The notes beneath the pieces were generated by a model. It had not been told where the DNA came from and made no database searches. It saw only the letters and a list, made by a program, of their open reading frames with translations. Of a DNA stretch of 64,000 bases, positions 46,781 to 58,693 are shown one piece after another (the stretch's first letter is position 1; every line of letters begins with the position of its first letter). Source of the stretch: Cotesia glomerata (taxonomy: Eukaryota > Arthropoda > Insecta > Hymenoptera > Braconidae); contig NC_058158.1 in assembly GCF_020080835.1 (NCBI RefSeq), forward strand, positions 18,252,430 to 18,316,429, given 5' to 3'. The position numbers were made by a program, and so were the translations under genes.

Positions 46781-47590
46781 AACTTCCCGCTAAGAAAATT
46801 GAAAATTTTCAAAAATCGGGAAGTTATTGGTTTTACCCCGTTTTTCGAAAATCGAGTTTTCATCGGATCTCGACGTTTCGAGGTCCTAGGAAGCTTTCCT
46901 GACTATTTTCACGATGATGTCCGTACGTCTGTATGTGTGCGTGTGTGTGTGTGTATGTGCGTGCGCGCGTGCGTGCGTGTGTGTGTGTGCGCGCGTGTGT
47001 GTGCGCGTGTGTGTGTGCGCGCGTGTGTAAACCTCTCATAACTTTTTAACTACTTGATCGATTTCATCGCGGTTGGTGCCATTCGGAAGGGTTTGACTAA
47101 ACTTAAATTTTGAATACTTGTTAGACCGATTTAGACCGATAGATTCTGAGAAATCTTAAAAAAACTGCAAAAACAAATTTTTTCCAACGTGTTTTTTTTT
47201 TGAATAACTTTTAAACGGCTTGACCGATCAATTCCAAAAACTAATCAGCTCTTAACATTAAAAAACCACGTTGATCGCCACTAAGCTGGTCAAAATCGGT
47301 TGAATCGTTCGTGAGTTATCGTTGACCAAAGAAATCGAAAAAAAGTGTTTTTTTTCGAATTACACCGAAATTTCCGGTCTGATCAATTTGTGTTTGAAAA
47401 TATATCATAGAATTTAAAAAGCTGCGTTGAATGCCGCCAACCGCGTGAAAATCGGTTCATTCATTCAAAAGTTATTGCAGTTTGAAAATTCAAAAAATAG
47501 TGTTTTATTAAACTTCTATCAGACTTTTGAGCTCGGAGAGCTCAAAACTACACGAAATAGTATATTAAACTGTAAACGGGTGCTTATTCC
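46781..47590 (-). mobile_element. AACTTCCCGC-family element, copy 4 (reverse orientation)
   Basis: It starts with aacttcccgctaag (46783), then tcgggaagttatt, ctcgacgtttcgagg and a (GT)n/(GC)n tract (46930-47028), then the body with gagctcggagagctcaaaac near 47528. The end bearing gttgaccct is missing. Confidence 0.75.
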
Positions 47591-47654
47591 GCTCAATTGG
47601 CCCCTTAAATTAAATTAATTGAAATAATAAAACTAACAAATGAATCTAAATTAA

Positions 47655-49718
47655 TTAATAAAAGGGCGCCACCGGGATTTTTAATCGCGGTTCCCGGAAC
47701 CGGAACCAGAGCTGAGCTTATCTACAGGGAGAGAGAGTGGAGGAAGGTGATCTGAAATGAATAAATTTTTATTTAACAACGGTACCAAAAAATTTATTAA
47801 CAACAAAATAAAATAACAACTTGCTCACTCGCACGTACACTGACTCACTTAAGACTAACTTAACACTACGACTTATTATTACCGAGGATTCCGGGCTAAA
47901 ACCGACGCCTCAACTTAACCTAAGTAGCCAGCAAAGCACCTCGTACAGAGGCTATCGTATACGAGGGCGATGTGTAAATTCCTACGCACTAAACCCACGA
48001 ACTCCACTAACTCAACTTAACCTAGGTAGCCAGCAAGGCACCTCGTACAGAGGCTATCGTATACGAGGGCGATGTGTAAATTCCTTATAACTAACCAAAA
48101 TTCTTAATCCTACAGTACCCTCATAAGGAGCGCTTTACCGCAGTTTCTAGCTACGTCGCGCTGTCCACCGGACCCTCACGCTCTTAGACTGTACGAACTA
48201 CTCTACTCGGCAAAACATCAACAAGTAGAGAATGTACACACTCACACACACATATCCCGCACGATCTTCACACACATAACCCGCTCACACTCACACACAC
48301 TGGCTCTACTTAACTTTTATTTTTGACTTGTAAAATTAAACTCCAAAAATTACAACATTAATTTTTACTAAAATTTTTCAGTCATTAGCTCGCAAATAAA
48401 ATTATGAATTATTTCCACAATTAATCAAATAAAATTCTCAAGAACTCAGGATTAAAATAGACGCCTAAACTTCTTCCAAAATTACCACGAGTTTAATACT
48501 CAACACAAAGAAAATTCCGGAACATTCGACGGACGTTTTGTTGCAATTTTTACTCGAAATTTAATTATTAATTCTTAATTATATAAAATATTATCATAAA
48601 ATTTCATCCATTAAATTTTACTAATTATAAATTCCCGGAATGAATGTCCACGTTTTGTTAAATTAATTTCGAAGTAATTTTCCCAAGATGATGAAATTAA
48701 AATTATTTATTATATTTCCCAGGCCTTAATTTCAATATAATAATTAACCGCGTGGAATTTTCGACTAGATAATTAATGAACAATTATAAATTACCTCAAT
48801 GTAAAATTAAATTCCGAAAAATTATCCACGGGTATTTTAATCTGGAATTGCGTCGCGATTTCTCAATAAATTATATAATGTTAAATAATTAATATTTTCT
48901 TGTAATAAATAATATTAGATAATAATAATTCGATTGTTCTTAATAATTCGTCTTGTAAAATAATTGCCAGGAATTTGCGCGCTCAAAATGGACGCCGGCA
49001 TTCGTTAGTGCATAGTAGTCTTTGACCTTGGGTACACGTTAACTGCGTTGTAAAATTCAACTGACGCTTGGCTAATCCGTGAGAAGACAATGGAACTTTC
49101 TCGAAGCTTTTAATTCTCGGTTTTATTTTATGAAATAAAATAAATGTAACTAAACCGATTTTCCAGATGTTCAGAATGATTTAGAATTAATCGAGTAAAT
49201 TAATAAATTCTCACGACAATTAACACTGCAAGGTCCTTGAGCAGTCCTCGGGTATAAACCCCCTAGAGGTACGCTCAACGGCAACTAACGAATAAAATTT
49301 AATTGCAATTAAATGATTATTGAATTATTATTAAATAAATTGAGAATAATCAATCAGAGGAGAAGTAAACTGAGTATAAACCCCGCGGTCCACTCCTAGC
49401 CCACAGAGTAATTATTGATACCTTGTTGGATTATACGACGATCTAACTAACTCACTACTCGAGATTGGAGTCCTAGATGTTATTGGCTTCTGTCGTCTCG
49501 TAACTACTTCGGGGATCGGTTCTTCTTGATTTGTGGCACACTGTCTGGCGATTACACTACTTCTCCCTGTCACAACGCCTGGCTCACCTATATAACAACC
49601 CCCAAAATACCCCCTCCTACTCTCTCTTTAGGCCCGAAGATCGAGGCGCACCAGTGCTAGTCGAATAGTTATCGATCTCTGGCGACTTATCGATGCAGGG
49701 TAATTTTACCCTGTTACA
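47655..49718 (-). mobile_element. Long LTR-like block of an LTR retrotransposon (probably Ty3/gypsy), minus strand
   Basis: The minus strand begins TGTAACAGGGTAAAATTACC at 49718, a palindromic start seen in Ty3/gypsy LTRs. At the other end it runs into cccggTGGCGCCC (47667-47675 region), where TGGCGCC is a common primer-binding site. It is less AT-rich than its flanks, without any pol ORF. It contains a two-copy 102-bp-period repeat. The exact LTR end is uncertain. Confidence 0.5.
47909..48084 (+). repeat. Two-copy direct repeat, period 102 bp
   Basis: ctcaacttaacctaagtagc at 47909 and again at 48011, each followed by cacctcgtacagaggctatc and gtatacgagggcgatgtgta. The copies are about 76 bp and near-identical. 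Confidence 0.9.
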
Positions 49719-49734
49719 AAACACCTAATAAATT

Positions 49735-50485
49735 TTATTGGTTTCTAAGTGGCTTTTGTCGCTTTTGATGGGATCTTATTGGAGTTTTTCAACAGGGCTT
49801 ATAGGGAATGGTTCTCCGTAAAATCCGCTCTTAGATCATTCCTATATCACATATAGAAGATTCCTACTAATTTTAGTCTTCAGGAGCTATAGCTTGCAAA
49901 TTCAAAATTTTAATTGTAAACCCCCGCAATCTTTATTAGGGGTCAGTTGTTGTAAAAAATGCTTTTAGATCATTTTTGTCATCAATTTTACAGATATTTT
50001 ATATAGCGCTCAATCTTATATATATATATAAAAATAAATTGCTGTGCGTTAGTCTCGGTAAAACTCAAAAACGGCTGGACCGATTTTCAAAATTTTTTTT
50101 TCGTTTTGTTCGCTATAGTTCAGAGATGGTTTAGAGAAATAAAAATTTTTGAAAAACTCGAAAGTTCAGCTGACAAAATAAAAAAAAAAAAAAGTTAATT
50201 GCTGTGCGTTCGTCTCACTAAAACTCAAAAAAGGCTGGACCGATTTTCAAAATTGTTTTTTTTGTTTTGTTTGCTGTAGTTCAGAGATGATTCAGAAAAA
50301 AAAATTTTTTGGAAAACCCAACAGTTTAGCTAAAAAAATCATTATCATCAATCATCATCGAATAATAAAATAATATAAAAATAAATTGCTGTGTGTTAGT
50401 CTCACCAAAACTCAAAAACGGGTGGACCGATTGAAAAATTTTTTTTTGTTTTGTTCGCTTTAGTTAAGGGATGATTTAAAAAAAA
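49735..50485. mobile_element. Helitron fragments: inverted 138-bp unit pieces and three 5'-end-like copies
   Basis: 49790-50018 carries, in reverse, the ggagctatag / cccccgcaatc / gaagattcctact segments of the Helitron array at 11600-13290. Then taaattgctgtg(c/t)gtt(a/c)gtct with aaaactcaaaaacggctgga recurs at about 50034, 50194 and 50383. This is the pattern of insect Helitron 5' ends following an (AT)n start. Confidence 0.65.
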
Positions 50486-50488
50486 AAT

Positions 50489-51164
50489 AAGGAAAACGGT
50501 TGACCCTGAAGGTCATCCGTGCAACTTCCCGCTAATTCCATACCTAGGCGCTTAAAATTGCACTTATGACATTTTTGAGCTCTTCGAGCTCAAAAATACA
50601 ATTTATATGTTATTTTGAGCTCTCCGAGCTCAAAAAGACAGCTTTTCTATGCTTTTGAATTCTTTGAGCTCAAAAATCTTATCAAAGTTCGATGAAACAC
50701 GATTTTTAAATTTTTAAACTGCTATAACTTTTGGATGACTTAATCGATTTTCACGCATTTGGCAGCAATAGATGTAGTTTTTTAAGCTTATAAATGATTC
50801 AGAACATAAAAATTAATCTGATGAAACATTTCGGAGTTATTACAAAAAAAACACTTTTTTCGATTTTTTTCGACAACGATATCTCACGAACGCATCAACC
50901 GATTCTGACGCTTTTCATGGTGACCGATGCAGGTTTTCAAGGTTAAGAGCTGAGTAGTTTTTGAGGTCGATCGGTTCAGCCAATTCGGAGATATTTAAAA
51001 AAATGAAAAAAAAAAAAAATTTTTTTTTACTTTTTTTGCGATTTCTCGAAATCTACTGGTCCGAATCGGTTCCGAATTTCAGGGAATCTAAGTTTGGCGA
51101 AGACCTTTCGAATGACATTAACTGCGATCAAATCGGTCAAGCCGTTCAGAAGTTATAAGAGGTT

Positions 51165-51205
<41 letters not shown>
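50489..51205 (+). mobile_element. AACTTCCCGC-family element, copy 5, left part (split by a LINE)
   Basis: Starts gaaaacggttgaccctgaag, then caacttcccgctaa, the gagctcttcgagctcaaaa palindromes, the usual body and a (CA)n tract (51168-51205). The element resumes at 58533, after the LINE. Confidence 0.85.
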
Positions 51206-51207
<2 letters not shown>

Positions 51208-51700
51208 CGGGGCAGAAGAGATACTGCTACCGGGCGCGTCTCCCCGAGCGGATGGGAGAACGCTCGCTGTCCTTGGATGACACTTAATCTCTTAGTTGAT
51301 GAGGTACAGCGGGTAGGAGCCAAGCAAAATAACCAAACAAAATAAGCTCCCGTGGACAAAACTCCCCTTTAATGGGTTGGTCACACTAACTGACCTAGCA
51401 AGACGATTGGTTCCTGCTGTAACTCACTGGGAGTGTCCGGAACCTGTATCGTAGTTTCCGACGATGCAGGCCACGGCTGATGTGAGCTTGCTCTGCCGAG
51501 GTGAAAGTTGCAGCAGTGGATCAGGAGCCAGCCACTTCGGGCCTTGATCAGGAAGTACGCAGTGAGTGTTAGAGATCGGAATCTTCACCGCTCCGAGCGA
51601 GTCTAGTCCGTCCGTGTATTCCGGGACTGGCTAAGTGTCGGCTAGGCCTCAGAGAACTGGGGTAGGAGTACTATCTCCGAGGGTACACCCGTTCTTAGTT
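51206..51700 (+). other. 5' UTR of the R1/Waldo-like LINE
   Basis: About 495 bp, GC-rich compared with the flanks, starting ctcggggcagaag right after the CA tract and ending at the ORF1 ATG (51701). R1-type LINEs carry internal promoters here. No motif could be proven by eye. Confidence 0.6.
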
Positions 51701-53073
51701 ATGGCAACCCGCTCCACTCCGTACGATGCGCTGGTAAATCAAAAAAGTATGAGTAACTTACAGGAAACAAACAAGAATAGAAACGGGCTTCATGCTCAAC
51801 AAGCAGCGATTGAAGCAAGCGCTGACATGAAGAGAACGCAGGCGTTGGAGCGCCTTGAAAAGCTGACCATTGAGCTGCAAGAGTTTGTCCAAACTAAGGT
51901 CAATATCCACAAGGAGATAAAGACCAAGACAACCGGTGTAGTCAATGCTCTTGAAAGATTCAAGAAACTGGACGAGGAATGGCAGTCATTACGACGCCGC
52001 ATTGAAACTAAAACTGAGACGGAAGAAGCAATGGACACTGGAGCCGACGGTGACGGTGAATCTGCTGCTGAGGACAAGGGTGAAACTGACACAAGGTCTG
52101 GAAAGAGAAAGGACCGAGATTCGCCAGAGCCAACCGACAAAGTCACAAAGAAGAAGGACTTGAAAAAAAGCCCTCCCCAACGACTGGCAGGGCAGGGCGA
52201 CGAACCCAAGAAGACGACTGACTGGGAAAAAGTACAGTCTAAGAAGGAGAAGAGAAGGCTAGCTCGAGAGCAACTTTCAAAACAGCCGCCGAAGGAGCCC
52301 AGGCCAAAGCCGAAACGGAAAAAACCACGCAAATGGATCAGACCCGACGCACTGATCATCCGCCCGGCCGCGAAACAAAGTATGCCGAGATTCTGCGTCG
52401 TATAAAGCAGGACGTCCCAGATGAGCAGGTTCGTTCAACTGTGGATAAGATCAACAAGACCAGAAGTGGGGACTTGTTGATTACGATTTCGAGGAAGAGC
52501 ACTGACAAAGGCCAAGGTCTGCAAAAGACGATCGCGGACATCCTTAAGGAGGAGGCCAAAGTGATTTGCAAAGGGCCACAGGAGACCATCGAGATCCGAG
52601 ATGTCGATGACGACACGACGAAAGAGCATATTCAGACCGCTCTAAAGAGGGAAGCTGGAGAAAGTTGTGAAATCCCACTAGAGGCAATCAAGATCCGTAA
52701 AGCCTTTAGGGGTACACAGACAGCCACAGTGTCACTACCAGCAGCTGCAGCACAAAAGTTACTGGAGGGAAACTGCAAAATAAGGATAGGCTGGTCTAAT
52801 TGCCGAATGAGAGCAACGAAGAGACCCATACAATGCTTCAAATGCTGGCACTTTGGGCACTTCGGATCGCAGTGCAAAAGCGAAGTCGACCGGTCTAAGC
52901 TCTGCATAAGGTGCGGAAAAGAAGGACACAAAATTGCTGATTGTAAAAATCCAGCTAAATGTGCACTGTGCTTTGAACGGCACGGCGTAGAAAAGGCGGC
53001 TCACCATGCAGGCACAAACAGATGCCCCATCTTCCAAGAAGCGCTCCAGAAGATAACGAAGCCAAGAACATGA
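51701..53073 (+). pseudogene. LINE ORF1 (gag-like, zinc-knuckle RNA-binding protein), one frameshift
   Basis: Reads from ATG 51701 through a coiled-coil (QALERLEKLTIELQEFVQTK) and a highly charged Lys/Glu region to KWIRPDALIIRPA. There a one-base frame change (about 52355-52385) is needed to continue as ETKYAEILRRIKQDVPDEQV, the usual R1-type ORF1 motif. The C-terminal half is open to TGA 53073. It holds an RRM-like region and CCHC knuckles: CFKCWHFGHFGSQC, CIRCGKEGHKIADC and CALCFERHGVEKAAHHAG. The product binds LINE RNA in the ribonucleoprotein particle. Its last codon overlaps the ORF2 start as ATGA (53070-53073). Confidence 0.85.
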
Positions 53074-55341
53074 AGGTAGTGCAGCTCAACCTCAATCATT
53101 GTGAGGCTGCGCATGACCTGCTCATGCAAACTGTGCGCGAATTAGAGGCAGATGTAGCACTTATAAGTGAGCCTTATAGACATCTGAGTAACCAACCCTG
53201 GGAATCCGACAGCACTAACAAAGCCGTCATCTGGTCCTGCGGTAAATGTCCTTTTCAGAGAACAGTCATCAATAAAGAAGCTGGCTTCGTATCAGCATGG
53301 GTAGATGGCCTCCGCTTCTACAGTTGCTATGCACCACCTAGTCTCTCTAATGAGCATTTTGAAAACTTCCTTGATTGGCTAACTGAGGACGCAAGAAAAC
53401 ACTTTCCCGTGGCAATAGCTGGTGACTTCAATTCCTGGGCAACAGACTGGGGCAGCAAGCTTACTAATACACGTGGAAAAGCACTTCTCGAGGCAATGGC
53501 CACTCTGGACGTGATCCTTCTTAATACCGGTGACACGCCAACGTATACTAAGGGAGAGGCAAACTCAACTGTCGACCTTACATTTGTCAGCAGTTGCTTA
53601 GCTCGAAGAGGTTTTTCTTGGAAAGTATTGAACATCTATACAGCCAGCGACCATAATGCGATACTATTGGAAATATCAACTGGCCAGAAACTAACAAGAG
53701 ACAACAGGAGCGCTAGCGCGGTTGGGTGGAAAGTTAAGTCTCTCGACCCCACTGCTTTAGTAGTAGCCTTAGACTGCAATCCGATCATCGTAGAAACTGC
53801 TGAAGAGAAGACCAAGGACCTAATGAGAAGAGTCACCCAGGCTTGCGACGCTAGTATGTCTCGGAAACGTCGCATAAATTCAAGACCTTCAGTGCACTGG
53901 TGGAACGATCACATTAGCATTCTACGCTCAAAGTGTCTTAAAAAAAGAAGAAAGTCTCAGCGTGGCTAGAGACGATCTAACTCCGCAGAGCTGTTGGCAG
54001 AGTATAAAAAGGCCCGTCGAGAACTGAACAGAGCCATCAAAGAAAGCAAAAGACGTTGCTGGAAGGAACTGGTCAGAAAGTCGAGAAAGATCCATGGGGC
54101 AGACCGTATAAGGTGGTTATGACCCACTTGAAATGCCAACCAATGCCATCACCTACGTGTCCACAACTCCTAGAGAAGATTGTTACTACGTTGTTTTCCC
54201 AACATCTGGTATTCACCTACAAGTTGGAGCAGCTCAATTCTGAAGACATCCCAACTATCACGTTGGACGAGTTGATAGAGGCAGGAAATCGAGTAGGGAA
54301 TAATAAGGCGCCGGGATTGGACGGAATTCCTAATATTGCCCTGAAATCAATCCTTAGGGCAGCACCGACATTATTCCTGGACGTTTACGATACATGCCTG
54401 AAGGAAGGGACTTTTCCCCAGAAGTGGAAACAGCAACGGCTAGTGTTACTTCCGAAGGGGAAAAAGCCGCCAGAAGAACCGTCATCCTACCGACCACTCT
54501 GCATGTTAGACACGGCTGGCAAGATATTCGAGCGCATAATTCATCAGAGAATAGAGGCTTTAGTCGATCCACTCCTAGCAGAGAACCAGTTTGGTTTCCG
54601 AAAAGGACGGTCAACTCTGGATGCTATCAAATTGGTTGTTGATATAGCCAAGGATGCAATCGCTGGAACGAGATGGAAGGGTGGAAAGAAGAAATACTGC
54701 TTGGTGGCTGCTTTGGACATCAAGAATGCCTTCAACTCCGCTAACTGGGACTGCGTTATGCGGGCTCTAGAAGAAAAAAACATACCAGGATACCTTCGCA
54801 GAATAGTAGCGAGCTACTTCACGAACAGGCTCCTGAAATATGACACGACGAATGGTACGGAAGTGTACGAAATCTCCGGAGGAGTGCCACAGGGATCAGT
54901 CTTAGGTCCGCTGCTATGGAACATCAAGTATGATGGCCTCCTGAGAATAGCATTGCTTACGGGAGTCAAACTTGTAGCATATGCGGATGACGTAGCTGTC
55001 GTGATTGTCGCAAAGCACCTCGAAGAGATAGAAATGGCATTTGATATTACATTCAGACGAGTCAATTTGTGGATGGACATGATGAACTTGCAAATAGCCA
55101 AGCATAAAACCGAGGCAGTGCTCATCACCAGCAGAAAAACGGTAGAAACCATCAAGTTGAGAGTCGGAGAACAAGAAATCACATCACAACCATTTATCCG
55201 TTACCTGGGAGTGATGCTGGATGCACGACTCAACTTCAAGCAGCAGGTGGAACATGTCAGTGCCAAAGCGTCAGTAGTGAGGGCTAGTCTCGCACGGCTG
55301 ATGCCTAACATCGGAGGCCCAATGCAGAGCAGGAGGCTACT
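53070..55341 (+). pseudogene. LINE ORF2 copy A: endonuclease plus reverse transcriptase, broken and 3'-truncated
   Basis: Starts MKVVQLNLNHCEAAHDLL in an ATGA overlap with ORF1. Endonuclease motifs: ALISEPY, IAGDFNSWATDWGS and IYTASDHNAI. An in-frame TAG (53967-53969) ends the first open part after SQRG. The frame also shifts near 54070. RT then runs open: NKAPGLDGIPN, SSYRPLCMLDTAGKIFERII, FGFRKGRSTLDAI, LDIKNAFNSANW (A-box), GGVPQGSVLGPLLWN (B-box) and VAYADDVAVV (catalytic YADD). It ends at about 55341 in the thumb region. The C-terminal zinc finger is missing and copy B's endonuclease follows at once. The last about 170 bp are nearly identical to copy B, while the preceding sequence is clearly more diverged. 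Confidence 0.88.
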
Positions 55342-58286
55342 GCGAAGCTGCGCATGACCTGCTTATGCAGACAGTACGGGAATTAAAGCTCGACGTTGTG
55401 CTTTTATCGGAGCCATATAAACATTTAGCTGGACAACCTTGGGAGACGGATATCACCACGAAAGCTGTGATCTGGGCTTGTGGTAAGCTCCCTTTCCAGA
55501 GTGTAGCTACCAATGGCAGCGCTGGCTTTGTAGCAGCATCAGTAGATGGCATCCGTTTTTACAGCTGCTACGCACCACCTAGCCTCTCAATTGCTGAGTT
55601 TACTGACTTCTTAGATCGACTGACCGAGGACGCGAAGCAACATCATCCAGTGGCGATAGCCGGGGACTTTAACGCCTGGGCAGTGGACTGGGGCAGTAAG
55701 CAGACTAATGCACGAGGAAGAGAGCTGCTAGAAGCTCTTTCTACACTAGATGTAGTCTTGCTCAACAGTGGTGACACGCCGACCTACACCAAAGGTGACG
55801 CAAGCTCGATTGTAGACGTCACTTTTGTCAGTACCAGCCTTGCTAAAGGTAACACTAACTGGAAGGTACTGGACATCTACACTGCCAGTGACCATCATGC
55901 GATACTCTGGAAAACGTCAAACGACCAGAACCTCCGGGGGCCTATCAAGCAATTCAACACCGTCGGTTGGAAGGTGAAATCTCTTGACCCAGATGTATTG
56001 CTAACAGCCCTCGATAGTGATCCGATAGAGACTGGATGTGCAGAAGAACATACTAAGGCTCTGATGATGCGAGTAACACAAGCTTGTGATGCCAGTATGC
56101 CTCGCAAACGTGTTATGAATTCAAGACCTGCGGTACACTGGTGGAATGATCATATCAGCAACCTCCGTAAAGAGTGTCATCGAAAGAGAAGAATATCACA
56201 GCGTGGCTATCAACGACCTTACTCTGCAGTGCTGATCGCAGAGTACAAAAAAGCTCGTCGTGAACTTAATAAGGCCATAAAAGAGAGTAAAAGAAGATGC
56301 TGGAAAGAGCTCATATACGAGGTCGACAAAGACGTGTGGGGTCGGCCGTATAAGGTGGTCATGACGCACCTGAAGAAACAACAAATGCCGTCACCTACGT
56401 GTCCCCAACTCCTTCAGAAAATCGTCACTGCGCTGTTTCCACAGCAACACAGTCTCAATTATCAGTCAACGCAAGATGAACTGGACGACATTCCACCTGT
56501 CACTGAAGAAGAATTGTTGGAGGCCTGTAATCGGGTAGGAAATAATAAAGCGCCGGGATTGGACGGAATCCCTAATATAGCCTTGAAAACCATCATAAAG
56601 GCAGCACCAACATTATTTCTAGACGCTTACAACGCATGCCTCAAGGAGGGGACTTTTCCTCGTAAGTGGAAACAGCAACGGTTAGTACTTTTACCTAAAG
56701 GAAAGAAACCGCCAGAAGAACCGTCATCTTACCGACCACTCTGCATGCTAGATACGGCGGGTAAGATATTTGAGCGTATCATCCATCAGCGAATAGATGC
56801 AGTAGTCGACCCACTCTTGGCAGACAACCAGTATGGATTCCGGAAAAGACGATCAACCCTGGACGCGATCAACCTGGTTGTTAATACGGCCAAAGAGGCA
56901 ATCGCAGGAACTAGATGGAAGGGTGGAACGAAGAAGTACTGCCTGGTGGCTGTCTTGGACATCAAAAATGCTTTCAATTCCGCTAATTGGGACTGCATCA
57001 TGCAAGCTCTCGACGAGAAGAACGTGCCAACATATCTTCGCAGACTAGTGATTAGCTATTTTACAGATAGAGTGCTGAAATACGATACAAAGAATGGTCC
57101 AAAAGAGTATGATATAACCGGTGGTGTGCCACAGGGCTCTGTTCTTGGTCCACTTCTGTGGAATATCATGTATGACGGGCTCCTGAGACTGAAGCTTCCA
57201 AGATGTGTCAAACTGGTAGCGTATGCGGATGATGTTGCCGCAGTGATCGTCGCCAAACACCTCGACGAGATTCAACATCTGTTTGACATCACTTTTGAGA
57301 AGATCAACCAGTGGATGGATACAGTGAACCTACAACTGGCCAAGCAGAAGACCGAAGCAGTGCTTATTACCAGCCGAAAAGAAGTTGAAACAATTAAGAT
57401 TAATGTCGGTGACCGAGAAATCACATCACAACCATTTATCCATTATCTGGGAGTGATGCTGGATGCACGACTCAACTTCAAACAGCAGGTGGAACATGTC
57501 AGTGCCAAAGCGTCAGTAGTGAGGGCTAGTCTCGCACGGCTGATGCCTAACATCGGAGGCCCAATGCAGAGCAGGAGGCTACTATTGTCATCAGTAGTCA
57601 CATCAGTGCTCACTTACGGAATATCTATTTGGGCTGATGCACTGGAAACCCAAGAATCATGGAGAAAAGCTGGACCAATATACCGACTGAGTGCCCTACG
57701 AGTAGCTAGTGCCTTCCGCACTATATCAGAAGAAGCAGTGTGCGTCATTGCTGGAACCCTACCTCTTAGAGTTCTAGCAGAGGAAAGACGGGCCCTTTAC
57801 CAACGAAAAAGGTCAACTGCACTGAGCCCGGAAGAACTTAGAATTGAAGAACGGCAGAAGAGCATAGGCCGATGGCAACTACACTGGGATGCTGCAGAGG
57901 AGGGTAGGTGGACGCACCGTCTCATACCTCGGGTCGACATTTGGCTTAACCGGAATCACGGTGAGGTCAATTACTATCTTACGCAGATGTCGGGACATGG
58001 GTGTTTTCGAGAGTATCTACACCGCTTTAAGCACGATGACTCTTCGGAGTGCCCGTCCTGCCCAGGAGCTGCTGAAGACGCGGAGCACGTCTTCTTTGTA
58101 TGTCCTCGTTTCGATCCACAGCGTGAAGAACTGGAGAGGATCCTGAAGCAGAGAATGCAACCAGATTCACTAGTAGAAGCAATGTTGTCATCAGAAGCTG
58201 CCTGGAACGCTACCAACACGTTTGCAACCGAAGTCCTTAAAGACTTGCGTTCCACCGAAAGAAAAAGAGCAAATAGCAGAAGATAG
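55342..58286 (+). CDS. LINE ORF2 copy B: endonuclease, reverse transcriptase and C-terminal zinc finger, open
   Basis: The first ATG is at 55365, giving 973 codons. The frame is coding a little upstream (YCEAAHDLL), but the family's true start with MKVVQLNLNH is absent. So about 11 residues, including the endonuclease Asn of the LNLN motif, are lost. Endonuclease: LLSEPYKHL, IAGDFNAWAVDWGS and YTASDHHAIL. RT: NKAPGLDGIPN, LDIKNAFNSANW, GGVPQGSVLGPLLWN, LVAYADDVAAVI and FIHYLGVMLDARLNF. The C-terminal CCHC finger is CPSCPGAAEDAEHVFFVC. It ends TAG at 58286. This is an intact open frame with all RT boxes. Translation would need reinitiation or internal entry because it has no ORF1 of its own. 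Confidence 0.9.
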
Positions 58287-58534
58287 AAGGAAGATAGTTA
58301 ACACCTTAGCCACCAGAAGGAAGAGCAGTAGCTAGATCCTCCCTTCACGAAGTAATGCCTGACGGCGGTTTCCATGAGGGATTAGAGGAAAGAAGGAAAA
58401 GGGGTTTAGGGTTTAGTGGGTAAGGGCGTTAGTGTCGAGTTAGTATGACGCTGCGTCGAGTCGCCACATATCCAGGCCAAACAGCTATGCCTAGAATCCG
58501 TAAAAAGGATTCCCCCCCTACAAAAAAAAAAAAA
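58287..58534 (+). other. 3' UTR and poly(A) of the R1/Waldo-like LINE
   Basis: About 235 bp, including tgacggcggtttccatgagg and a purine-rich gggtttagggtttagtggg stretch, ending ccccccctac and 13 A (58522-58534), which grade into the CA microsatellite. Confidence 0.75.
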
Positions 58535-58693
58535 CACACACACACACACACACACCACTGCGGGAATAGTCAGGGAAGCTTCCGAGGACCTCGAAACGTC
58601 GAGATTCTATAAAAACTCGATTTTTGTAAAACGGGGTGAAAACAATAACTTCCCGATTTTTGAAAATCTTTGATTTTCTTAGCGAGAAGTTTA
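58535..58693 (+). mobile_element. AACTTCCCGC-family element, copy 5, right part
   Basis: Directly after the LINE poly(A), (CA)n continues to 58556. The family end follows: gggaatagtcagggaagctt, cctcgaaacgtcgaga, aaacggggtgaaaacaataa, and ttagcgagaagtt near 58690. This completes the element interrupted at 51205. Confidence 0.85.

Larger units (their letters stand above)
51206..58534 (+). mobile_element. R1/Waldo-like LINE inserted in a CA microsatellite, with ORF2 present twice
   Basis: A 7.3-kb GC-richer non-LTR retrotransposon, bounded on both sides by (CA)n and ending in a 13-A tail. The order is 5' UTR, ORF1 (one frameshift), ORF2 copy A (endonuclease plus RT, broken), ORF2 copy B (endonuclease, RT, zinc finger, open) and 3' UTR. 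R1-clade domain content plus microsatellite insertion resembles Waldo elements, which target ACAY-type repeats. That name is an inference. Confidence 0.88.

Noticed and set aside
53327..53875. Minus-strand ORFs opposite the LINE (also 51796-52359, 52632-53037, 54354-55182, 55337-56384 and 57974-58255)
   Set aside because: Shadow frames of the GC-richer LINE ORFs; no independent motifs.
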